Positions 15,117-21,531 of a stretch of DNA of 22,135 nucleotides are shown in pieces. The notes under the pieces were generated by a model that ran no database searches, was not told the origin of the DNA, and was given only the letters and a program-made list of their open reading frames with translations. Made by a program: the position numbers and the translations under genes. This DNA is from JAUSFM01 sp964343705 (GTDB lineage Archaea; Nanobdellota; Nanobdellia; Woesearchaeales; UBA12501): contig CAYFJX010000019.1 of NCBI GenBank assembly GCA_964343705.1, positions 1 to 22,135 on the forward strand. The letters are read 5' to 3'. Each line of letters opens with the position of its first letter. Position 1 is the first letter of the stretch.

Positions 15117-15476
15117 ATGACATCTAATTTTAAAGATCTGAAAGTTTGGCAGCAAGCACACCAGCTTTCTCTTGACATTTATAAAGTATCGACTAAATTT
15201 CCGACTGAAGAAAAATATGGATTAACTTCTCAGTTAAGACGAGCAGTTGTAAGTATTGAATTAAACATCAGTGAAGGTTGTGGTAAGAGCACAGATAAGG
15301 ATTTTATAAGATTCATGTATAATTCTTTAGGAAGTTGTCAAGAAGTTGAGAACATATTTATTTTACTGAAAGATTTAAATATGATAAATGAAGATGAATA
15401 CACTAAACTAGTCGATAAAGTCGATCACATTTCAAAAATGCTCTCAAATCTTATCAGAAGTCGGAAAGAGAGATGA
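15117..15476 (+). CDS. Four-helix-bundle protein (23S rRNA intervening-sequence protein family)
   Basis: This 119-residue protein starts MTSNFKDLKVWQQAHQLSLD, the typical opening of this family (F-x-DL-x-VWQ-x-A). The middle is KFPTEEKYGLTSQLRRAVVS followed by IELNISEGCGKST, and FIRFMYNSLGSCQEVENIF completes the pattern. Members are all-helical, form ring-like oligomers, and occur inside intervening sequences of bacterial 23S rRNA genes; relatives (Avd) act with diversity-generating retroelements. No 23S rRNA or reverse transcriptase is in this window. The frame is open from a GTG at 15072 overlapping the PAC2 stop, but that extension would translate the inverted repeat and is not part of the family, so I chose 15117. 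No TATA-like box is evident; it may be read through from the PAC2 gene. Confidence 0.9.
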   Translation: MTSNFKDLKVWQQAHQLSLDIYKVSTKFPTEEKYGLTSQLRRAVVSIELNISEGCGKSTDKDFIRFMYNSLGSCQEVENIFILLKDLNMINEDEYTKLVDKVDHISKMLSNLIRSRKER

Positions 15477-15495
15477 TGAAAAAACAGGTATTAAA

Positions 15496-15750
15496 ATGGA
15501 ATATATAGATGTTTTAGGTTACATCGCAGGCATTCTCGTTGTCATTTCATTACTCCCACAAACAATTAAAAGCTGGAAAACGAGATCAACAAAAGACCTT
15601 TCCTTGTGGAGATACCTAATTTATATTACTGGATTAGTTCTTTGGATTGCTTATGCAGCAATAATAAATAATGGTCCTGTTGCTGTAATGAATGGTCTTG
15701 GTTTACTTCTTGCGGGCTCCATACTGTATCTAAAGTTAAAACATGGTTAA
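15496..15750 (+). CDS. SemiSWEET/PQ-loop sugar transporter
   Basis: This 84-residue protein has three membrane helices and starts MEYIDVLGYIAGILVVISLL. The PQ motif is present as SLLPQTIKSWKTRSTKDLS between helices 1 and 2. Helix 2 (YLIYITGLVLWIAYAAII) and helix 3 (VAVMNGLGLLLAGSILYLKL) follow, with the conserved Asn of helix 3. Semi-SWEETs pair as dimers to make a small bidirectional sugar channel or carrier in the cytoplasmic membrane. The length is typical. It follows the four-helix-bundle gene by 19 bases on the same strand, with a weak AGGT ribosome-site-like element ahead, so the two may be co-transcribed. Both lie inside the inverted repeats. The actual sugar is unknown. Confidence 0.88.
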   Translation: MEYIDVLGYIAGILVVISLLPQTIKSWKTRSTKDLSLWRYLIYITGLVLWIAYAAIINNGPVAVMNGLGLLLAGSILYLKLKHG

Positions 15751-15760
15751 ATGGTGGAGT

Positions 15761-15790
15761 CCGAATACCGAACCCCGAAAGGCGAACACC
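15761..15790. repeat. Right 30-nt inverted repeat of the cassette
   Basis: This contains CCGAATACCG, CCCCGAAA and GCGAACACC, built from CCGAA units (TTCGG in reverse). It ends seven bases before the 3' end of the AbrB-PhoU gene. It pairs with 15079-15108 in inverted orientation at 21 of 30 positions. Confidence 0.65.
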
Positions 15791-15797
15791 CTGTTAC

Positions 15798-16754
15798 CTA
15801 TTCCACACCCATCACAGCCCGTGCAATGCTTTTCACATCTGTTCTCATACTTTTAATGTGACTAATTGCTCGAGCAACAGAAACCAACTCGCTTTCACGA
15901 ATGAGTTCAAGGTAATTCTTACATGCAAGCATTCGCGCACTGTTTAAATTATCAATAGTGTATGCAGTATCCAAATCTTTTTTGTAGTAGGCTTTCATGA
16001 CGTCGAGATAATCATTTTGGATAAGACTGTAAAGCTTTTTTATTTCTTCTTTTTCTTGTTTATTGAGTTTAGCTTCACGTAAGTGCCGAGAGATTCTTTT
16101 TTGTTGATCCCCAATTTTCTCAAGGCGAGCTACAACAATCCAATTCTGTAGCAGGTCAGGATTAGCTAACCCAAGTTTCTTTGCTAGGCCACTATCATTT
16201 AATGCAGCTTTGATAACACGAAAAGCAAGAAAAGCCAGCCTGTTTAAATCATGATCCCTTTCAAGAATCCCTTGGTAGTGATCTTTGTTGACACTGTCAA
16301 TGGCATCAAGCATCATAGACCGAACTATGTTATCCATCCGGCGAATGAGTGTGTTAATATCTATCTCACCAATGTTAAGAAGATCCTTTGCACTAATTTT
16401 TTCAGATGATTGATGGATTATTTCTAAGCCAGTAAGGTTTCGTAGAATGGATTTAATTCGTGCTCCATCTTGTTCAAGTTTACTTCCTTTTATGTCAATC
16501 ATATCATAGCCATTCAAGTAACAAGACACAATTTTGGTTTTAATAAAATCTAATTCTTTATTGTCTGTGTTGATGACAATACTTTTTGGTTCTTGCTTTC
16601 TGACAGTGTGATTAGGAAAGATAGTAATCTCTGTTTTTTTATCATCCAAGTAAACAAGATCTCCTTTCTTTAATTTGTTCTCTGTGATCCAGGATTTTGG
16701 TAGAGAAACCACAAAGGAAGAACTGCCAAATGATATTACTTTACGTGATTCCAT
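15798..16754 (-). CDS. AbrB-PhoU phosphate-type regulatory protein
   Basis: This 318-residue protein starts MESRKVISFGSSSFVVSLPK, an N-terminal AbrB/SpoVT-like swapped-hairpin DNA-binding domain (through about residue 50, with SWITENKLKKGDLVYL). It is followed by two helical PhoU-like repeats, the first around NIGEIDINTLIRRMDNIVR and the second around WIVVARLEKIGDQQKRISRH. This fusion is the usual archaeal form of PhoU. By analogy it controls phosphate uptake or other transport, but no pst genes are nearby, so the target is unknown. The frame is open to 16814, but the Met at 16754 begins the conserved domain and has a strong ribosome site (GGGGGTGTT) just ahead. The TATA-like stretch is further upstream, giving a leader of about 35 bases. 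Confidence 0.88.
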   Translation of the reverse strand: MESRKVISFGSSSFVVSLPKSWITENKLKKGDLVYLDDKKTEITIFPNHTVRKQEPKSIVINTDNKELDFIKTKIVSCYLNGYDMIDIKGSKLEQDGARIKSILRNLTGLEIIHQSSEKISAKDLLNIGEIDINTLIRRMDNIVRSMMLDAIDSVNKDHYQGILERDHDLNRLAFLAFRVIKAALNDSGLAKKLGLANPDLLQNWIVVARLEKIGDQQKRISRHLREAKLNKQEKEEIKKLYSLIQNDYLDVMKAYYKKDLDTAYTIDNLNSARMLACKNYLELIRESELVSVARAISHIKSMRTDVKSIARAVMGVE

Positions 16755-16814
16755 AACAACACCCCCGTTGTGTTTGTGTTTTATTTCAGCACACAAACAT
16801 ATATGAGCACACAC

Positions 16815-16829
16815 GTATATATAATATAG
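16815..16829 (-). promoter_or_regulatory. TATA-rich promoter of the AbrB-PhoU gene
   Basis: GTATATATAATATAG on the plus strand is a strong TATA run for the minus strand. Downstream of it lie two copies of GCACACA about 19 bases apart (within 16788-16813), possible regulator sites; AbrB-PhoU itself could bind there. Confidence 0.5.
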
Positions 16830-16947
16830 AGATAAAGTATATATTAATAAATGTTTCTTTATGTATTATAAATGCGGGTGGCACAAGCACATGTAAAGAG
16901 GTGAAGTGCTACTCAAAAATTAAAAAAGAGGTCACGGGGGTGGATGT

Positions 16948-17112
16948 ATGCGAAAATTCAAAGCAGTAAAAGCGCGTCCAACACTAAACGCATTTGAGGA
17001 ATCTTTCCTTGAAATTGATGACAGGGAAGAAAACTGGGACAACATGCTTGAGGATGACATGATGGAACCTCGAGAAGCAGCCTTTATGCGTGGATGGGAT
17101 GATGCAGCGTAG
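16948..17112 (+). CDS. 54-residue acidic conserved protein
   Basis: A short frame of 54 codons starts MRKFKAVKARPTLNAFEESF and ends with AAFMRGWDDAA before a TAG. A basic N-terminus is followed by a strongly acidic middle (EIDDREENWDNMLEDDMMEP). I associate this layout (K-A-V-x-ARPTLNAFE... EPxEAAFMRG) with short uncharacterised proteins common in DPANN-type archaea; its role is not known to me. A strong ribosome site (GGGGGTGGAT, 16936-16945) precedes the ATG. An earlier overlapping ATG at 16944 opens only 17 codons in another frame. TATA-like elements occur at 16865-16873 and 16918-16927. It stands alone between divergent AbrB-PhoU and the symporter. The sequence pattern is not what a random short frame would give. 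Confidence 0.78.
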   Translation: MRKFKAVKARPTLNAFEESFLEIDDREENWDNMLEDDMMEPREAAFMRGWDDAA

Positions 17113-17187
17113 ATAGAGGTACAAAGGTACAATATATTTTTTGTAGTTATACTTTTATTTTGGAAGATACCTACTTTAAAAAACAAA

Positions 17188-17196
17188 CTTTAAAAA
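17188..17196 (+). promoter_or_regulatory. TATA-like box for the symporter operon
   Basis: CTTTAAAAA is centred 27 bases upstream of the ATG at 17219, the same box and spacing as at the PAC2 gene. Confidence 0.62.
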
Positions 17197-17218
17197 TGCG
17201 CATTGCCTTTTTCTCAGT

Positions 17219-18571
17219 ATGACTACACGTCCGCACCATATAACCACAGTCAGAAAGCACGCGCGTAAAATCAAGCCACGTGCTCACTGGAAAAGTCACA
17301 TGGGTTTTATGCTTGCTGCAATAGGTTCCGCAGTAGGCCTTGGTAATATCTGGCGATTCTCGTATGTTGCTGGTGAAAACGGCGGAGGAGCATTTCTTAT
17401 TCCTTATTTGATTTGTGTAATGTTGTTGGGCATTCCATTAATTATGATGGATTTTGTTGCAGGCAGACACTTTAAGACATCAGTTATACCTACTGTTAAG
17501 AAAGTCTGTGCCAAGGCAAAAGGAATTGGTTATCTTATTGTTGCTGCGTCGTTTGGTATCATGACCTATTATGCTGTTATTGTTGGATGGACATTGGTTT
17601 ATTCATTCTTTTTTATGACTGATAAGGTTATGCCTTTTAACGCGTTTGCACAAACAAATTATTCTCTTTTTGGGTTTCTTGCAGTGATTGCTCTTACGTT
17701 ATGGATTGTTGCAAAAGGTGTGCAAGCAGGTATTGAAAAAACATGTAGAGTGTTGATTCCCGTTCTATGTTTGTTTCTCCTTATTTTATTGGCCCGTGCA
17801 CTTACCCTCCCTGGGGCAGGGGCTGGAGTAAAATATTTTCTAAGTCCAGATCTAAGTGTTATGGGTGATCCAAGAGTGTGGCTTGCAGCTGCAGGCCAAG
17901 CATTTTTTTCATTGTCTGTTGGCTTTGGTGTGTATTTAACCTACGCCAGTTACGAGGATGGCAGAGATAATGTTCCTGTATCAAGTATAACCATTGCTGC
18001 AGCTGACACTATTATCGCTATGGTTTCAGGTCTTATGATCTTCTCCTTTGTTTTTAGTTATGGCATGGACCCTGCATCAGGACCACAACTTGCCTTTGTA
18101 GTTTTGCCCAAGATCTTTTCAGAAATGCTCTTTGGAGCTTTTTTTGCAACACTCTTCTTTTTGTTATTATTTGTTGCAGGTATAAGCTCAATGATTTCCA
18201 TGATGGAAGTTGTTGTTGCAGCACTTATTGATGAATTTAAACTCAAGCGAAAGCGAGCTACCTGGGCTGCGAGCATAGGTGTATTCTTGGTTGGATTACC
18301 CAGTGCATTAAGTTATTCAGGATATGATTTGAAAATACATGGAAAACTTTTTTTAGATTTTGCGGACATGGCTGTTGGTAATTTCTTTGTTCCTTTTGCA
18401 GCTGGACTTTTATGCCTTTTGCTGGCATGGAAATGGAACCCAAAAGAATATATGAGCAAGATTAATGCACAAACACATGTAAAAATCCCACAATGTTTTG
18501 TGACGCTAGTACAGTATGTCATCCCCATTGCCCTTTTGTTGTTTATTATTGGGACAGCATTGGGTGTGTAA
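17219..18571 (+). CDS. Sodium-dependent transporter of the SNF (neurotransmitter symporter, LeuT-like) family
   Basis: This 450-residue membrane protein has about 11-12 helices. The first helix carries the family signature IGSAVGLGNIWRF (Gly36-Phe47), followed by GENGGGAF (52-59) and LIPYLICVMLLGIPLIMMDF, as in LeuT. The unwound, sodium- and substrate-binding part of helix 1 is therefore intact. Members import amino acids or related small molecules with sodium. A basic, His-rich N-terminal tail of about 25 residues (TTRPHHITTVRKHARKIKPR) precedes the first helix, somewhat longer than in LeuT. The leaderless-type TATA spacing supports this start. It probably shares its transcript with the metallophosphoesterase gene 12 bases downstream, though no functional link between the two is known to me. 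Confidence 0.93.
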   Translation: MTTRPHHITTVRKHARKIKPRAHWKSHMGFMLAAIGSAVGLGNIWRFSYVAGENGGGAFLIPYLICVMLLGIPLIMMDFVAGRHFKTSVIPTVKKVCAKAKGIGYLIVAASFGIMTYYAVIVGWTLVYSFFFMTDKVMPFNAFAQTNYSLFGFLAVIALTLWIVAKGVQAGIEKTCRVLIPVLCLFLLILLARALTLPGAGAGVKYFLSPDLSVMGDPRVWLAAAGQAFFSLSVGFGVYLTYASYEDGRDNVPVSSITIAAADTIIAMVSGLMIFSFVFSYGMDPASGPQLAFVVLPKIFSEMLFGAFFATLFFLLLFVAGISSMISMMEVVVAALIDEFKLKRKRATWAASIGVFLVGLPSALSYSGYDLKIHGKLFLDFADMAVGNFFVPFAAGLLCLLLAWKWNPKEYMSKINAQTHVKIPQCFVTLVQYVIPIALLLFIIGTALGV

Positions 18572-18583
18572 GGTGTTTGTACA

Positions 18584-19204
18584 ATGAAAGTTCTTGGTTT
18601 TTGCGATACACATGGCGACATAAAGGCTATTGAGCATTTGAAAAAAATAGTTGCACGTGAGAAAAAGAAGAAAAAGCCCATTGATGTTGCTGTATGTTGT
18701 GGCGACTTCACCATATTTGGCCAGCACATGAAACGTTCTATCAAAAAGATGAATGAGATAGGAGTTAAAGTTCTTGTAATCCCAGGTAATCATGAAGATG
18801 GGAGTAATGTGCGAAAAGAGTGCGCAAAATACAAAAATCTTATTTATTTTGACCGGGACATAGTTCGATTTGGAGATCATGTCTTTCTTGGTTATGGATC
18901 AGGAGGGTTTGCATTTAGAGATGCTACCTTCTTGAAGTGGGGTAAGAAAATGTTAGGTAAGCTTAAGAAAACAGACAAGGTTATCTTGGCATTTCACGGG
19001 CCACCGTATGGCACTAAACTTGATGTGGTTATTAGTGGACATTGTGGAAATAAAGATTATTACAAGTTTATTAAAAAAAACAGAAAAAAGATTTATCTTG
19101 TTCTTGCAGGTCATATTCATGAATGTTTTGGTGAAGTAGAAAAAAAACACAGTGTTGTATTTGCAAACCCCACCCCCTATGGCATGTTGTTTGAGATTGA
19201 GTAA
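18584..19204 (+). CDS. Calcineurin-like metallophosphoesterase
   Basis: This 206-residue protein has every metal-binding motif of the family in order: D-x-H in FCDTHGD (Asp8, His10), GD in CCGDFT (Asp41), GNHE (68-71), the His in LAFHGPP (His138), and GHIH (176-179). It has no signal or membrane segment and is presumably cytoplasmic. The two-metal site hydrolyses phosphoesters; the substrate (nucleotide, cyclic dinucleotide, protein or nucleic acid) cannot be told. A weak ribosome-site-like AAGGTG overlaps the end of the symporter gene, which suggests operon expression. Its stop directly abuts the stop of the convergent gene at 19205. An internal basic patch (EKKKKKP, 26-32) is unusual for so small a member. 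Confidence 0.9.
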   Translation: MKVLGFCDTHGDIKAIEHLKKIVAREKKKKKPIDVAVCCGDFTIFGQHMKRSIKKMNEIGVKVLVIPGNHEDGSNVRKECAKYKNLIYFDRDIVRFGDHVFLGYGSGGFAFRDATFLKWGKKMLGKLKKTDKVILAFHGPPYGTKLDVVISGHCGNKDYYKFIKKNRKKIYLVLAGHIHECFGEVEKKHSVVFANPTPYGMLFEIE

Positions 19205-19678
19205 TCATTCTGACATTTTCTGTTCTGCCAACTCACGTTCATATCTTCTGTAGGATGCATGCATAACAACACAACCTTCCACACCAATGATACTGTTTAC
19301 ACCTGCTAGCTGATCTTCAAGTACTTGAGCAGATTCAGCAACCTTGGATCCATCACGGGTTTCATCTCCCATGTAAAGTCTATGCATCGTCTGCATCCAT
19401 TGATAACACCCTTGTAATTTTCCAAAGTATCCTGTGTTTAGTTCTCGCATGCATTCTCCAATAAAAGGATGTGCTGCATGAGTTGCAGTAGGTATGCTTT
19501 TTTTCATTCCTGTATATGCTTCTTCCCACTTGGTTTGATCTTCTTCAAGAAGTGCAGGACGTTCACCTTCATCTGCTCGGGCTTTTACTAAGCTGAGAAC
19601 TGCTTGCATAGTTGCAATTCTTGCAGGATAATCTCGTGGCTTTAGTTGTTCCCAGAATGCGGTTCTACGATCGTCCAT
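19205..19678 (-). CDS. Soluble helical protein, function unknown
   Basis: This 157-residue protein starts MDDRRTAFWEQLKPRDYPAR. It is mostly alpha-helical by composition, with no signal peptide, membrane segment or recognised catalytic motif. It contains three Cys residues, spread singly, and several conserved-looking aromatic stretches such as YFGKLQGCYQWMQTMHRLYM. I do not recognise the family. A TATA-like TTTTAAATA lies about 32 bases upstream, suggesting a separate transcript from the genes to its right. It meets the metallophosphoesterase gene end to end with no space between stop codons. Confidence 0.62.
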   Translation of the reverse strand: MDDRRTAFWEQLKPRDYPARIATMQAVLSLVKARADEGERPALLEEDQTKWEEAYTGMKKSIPTATHAAHPFIGECMRELNTGYFGKLQGCYQWMQTMHRLYMGDETRDGSKVAESAQVLEDQLAGVNSIIGVEGCVVMHASYRRYERELAEQKMSE

Positions 19679-19705
19679 GCTAAATAGGACATTAGAAAAT
19701 ACTGC

Positions 19706-19714
19706 TATTTAAAA
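19706..19714 (-). promoter_or_regulatory. TATA-like box for the gene at 19205-19678
   Basis: The minus strand reads TTTTAAATA, about 32 bases upstream of the ATG. The short extra distance would leave a leader of about five bases. Confidence 0.4.
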
Positions 19715-19739
19715 TTATAGTAAGTAGAGAATATACAAC

Positions 19740-19934
19740 TTATTGTGCAACAACACGAATCTTTGGCTTTTTCTTGCTATCAGGAGCTCGAAGGTTTTCA
19801 AGCTTGTAGTCTTTCAAGCCTTCTTTTTCAGCCCATTCTTTAGCTGATTCTTCTGACTTAAAGGTTTTTGGCCTGTTTGCTCGACCTCTGCCAATGCTGT
19901 GATCGTGTCGTTCACTCCAAAATCTGCTTCCCAT
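19740..19934 (-). CDS. Small basic protein, function unknown
   Basis: This 64-residue protein starts MGSRFWSERHDHSIGRGRAN. An N-terminal basic stretch with HDHSIGRGRANRPKTF is followed by an amphipathic helix (SEESAKEWAEKEGLKDYKLE) and a basic C-terminal strand (KKKPKIRVV). The layout, basic patches with a short helix-strand unit, would suit nucleic-acid or ribosome contact, but that is a guess. I have seen similar short archaeal proteins without a function. It lies 31 bases behind the coiled-coil membrane protein on the same strand and may be co-transcribed; no convincing TATA box precedes it. Confidence 0.62.
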   Translation of the reverse strand: MGSRFWSERHDHSIGRGRANRPKTFKSEESAKEWAEKEGLKDYKLENLRAPDSKKKPKIRVVAQ

Positions 19935-19965
19935 AGGTATTCACTTTTTAGGCTTTTTTACGCCT

Positions 19966-20346
19966 TTAGGCCTTTGTTTTCTGCTTTTCCTTTTTAACTT
20001 TTTGGTTTTTAGCCTGATTATAGTGCAGATCCACTGCTCTGGAAGCTTGCTTAACCGCTGCACCTAGAAAGACTTGCCGTTCTTCTTTGAGCTTTTTGAT
20101 TTGCTTGTTTTTTTGCTCCAGCTCCTTATGGAGTGTATGCTGGATTTTGTGCACTTTACTTACCTCTTTATTGTGCATTTCATGAAAGCGCATAAGAATA
20201 AAAAATGAGGCAATAAGTGCTGCTAAGGCAATAAGAAGCCGGAACCAGAACATGAAGGAACCAAATTTTGGGTTGAGCAATAGTTCAGTTATCATGCTCA
20301 CTACAATGAGCAAGAAAAGAACATACCATGATACAAATGCTTTCAT
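19966..20346 (-). CDS. Membrane protein with coiled-coil tail (5' end at assembly gap)
   Basis: The frame reads 126 codons from an ATG directly against the N-run to a TAA at 19966. Two hydrophobic helices (about residues 4-23 and 33-52) are followed by a long charged helix with heptad character (VSKVHKIQHTLHKELEQKNKQ) and a basic tail. The protein would be anchored in the membrane with a cytoplasmic coiled coil. Because the ATG touches the gap, it may be the true start or an internal Met of a longer protein. It may belong to the same transcription unit as the AAA+/VWA genes to the right. No family recognised. Confidence 0.6.
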   Translation of the reverse strand: MKAFVSWYVLFLLIVVSMITELLLNPKFGSFMFWFRLLIALAALIASFFILMRFHEMHNKEVSKVHKIQHTLHKELEQKNKQIKKLKEERQVFLGAAVKQASRAVDLHYNQAKNQKVKKEKQKTKA

Positions 20347-20446
20347 NNNNNNNNNNNNNNNNNNNNNNNNNNNNNNNNNNNNNNNNNNNNNNNNNNNNNN
20401 NNNNNNNNNNNNNNNNNNNNNNNNNNNNNNNNNNNNNNNNNNNNNN
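20347..20446. other. Assembly gap (100 N)
   Basis: Exactly 100 unknown bases, the conventional placeholder for a gap of unknown size. It removes the C-terminus of the VWA protein on its right and possibly the N-terminus of the membrane protein on its left. The two must not be read as one protein. Confidence 0.97.
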
Positions 20447-21531
20447 ATGTTTGCATTGACTGCAATGCTTGCTGCTCGCATAGTATCTGTTTCAGGATCA
20501 TCTTTCCCTGTGGTGGGTACAGCATCAGTAAGAATAATGAGATGTTTTACAGAGTCACCACCACCAAAAAGGTCGGTTGCTTTTATGATTGTTTTTGCAA
20601 GATTTGTTTGCTTTGCTGCGCGCACAGGAGTAATAGCTCGTAGTATCCGAGTGAAGTCTCGTGTTGGTGCAATGGCGTCAACAATCTCATCCCCAAACAC
20701 AATAAGACCAACAGAGTCTTTATTACTAATTGCTTTGTAAGCAAGAGCAATGCCTGCTTTTTTTGCGTGCGCAATCTTTTCACCTTTCATTGAAGATGAA
20801 GAGTCAAGTGCATAGATAACATTAACCTGACCTTTGCTTTCTCGTTCAAATGATTTAAGATCCTCAGCAAGAAGTTGCTTATGACCTCGACGTATTGCAG
20901 TCTTGATTGATTTGCGTAGGGCAACGTCACGGTACCTGTCGCTCTTTTTGAAAGGTTTCACATCTCCCTTATCACCATATACACTTCTGTCTTTGCTGAC
21001 ATGTTCTCCCCAGCTTGTTTTGGGCACAATGTGATCAAGCTCTTCCATGTAAAGGATAACCGAGGATAGGTCAATGCCTTTTTCTGATACATCACCTTCT
21101 TTAGTAATGAGCCCATCATCTTTGAGGTCTTTAAGTTTCTCAGCTATGTTTTTTTGTATTTCTTTTCTAAATTCTGGAATACCAAGATTTTTTTCTACAT
21201 AGTCAGGATTGTAACCAGTAAGCAGGCGAATAAGTTTTTCTCCGTACAGTTTCTTTGCCATTCGATAGTTAGAGATTAGGTTTTCATACATCATGTTTGG
21301 TGTGAAAGCACCAGTAGTGTTGTTGAATGCTTCTTCTATAATTTTTCCGTGCTCAACTGTTTTTTTGTCATTATCAAGAACAGAGTGCATAAGCTTGTTA
21401 AGTTCAGGATCAGACCGCAATTTACCAGATAATTCTTCTATTGGTTTTTTTTCTTTGACAGAGGTTTGTTCTACTTTGTCGTTTTCAGTTGGGACTGTCT
21501 CACCCCACACCTCCTTCTTGAGGTGACTCAA
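20447..21531 (-). CDS. Soluble VWA-domain protein, partner of AAA+ ATPase (3' end in gap)
   Basis: At least 361 residues are present; the C-terminus is lost in the gap. The first 230 residues are helical and charged with no signal or membrane segment. The VWA domain starts near 236 with an intact metal site: ALDSSSSM (Asp243, Ser245, Ser247), Thr309 in KQTNLA, and ILTDAVP (Asp336). About 40 more residues would be needed to finish the domain. The order AAA+ then VWA, with overlapping genes, matches the ChlI/ChlD and MoxR/VWA pairs, where ATP hydrolysis by the AAA+ ring acts through the VWA protein on a target. The start is uncertain: a TTG at 21531 (32-base overlap with the ATPase gene) or an in-frame GTG at 21510 (11-base overlap). 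Neither has a well-spaced ribosome site. Confidence 0.85.

Larger units (their letters stand above)
15079..15790. mobile_element. Putative inverted-repeat-bracketed cassette (four-helix-bundle gene + SemiSWEET gene)
   Basis: The segment of about 712 bp between and including the two 30-nt inverted repeats carries two genes that do not fit the flanking units. It sits exactly between the 3' ends of two convergent genes (stops at 15075 and 15798), so the insertion would disturb neither. No transposase is present, so movement would need help from elsewhere; neither TATA box nor target duplication is obvious. The mobile interpretation is an inference. Confidence 0.35.

Noticed and set aside
15471..15478. 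C-box-like GATGATGA that might mark a C/D-box guide RNA
   Set aside because: No D box (CTGA) or second box pair follows at a suitable distance.
20347..20446. One long protein joining the VWA domain and the coiled-coil membrane segment across the N-run
   Set aside because: The 100 N are a placeholder of unknown true length, so an open frame across them means nothing; the VWA fold is incomplete at the gap.
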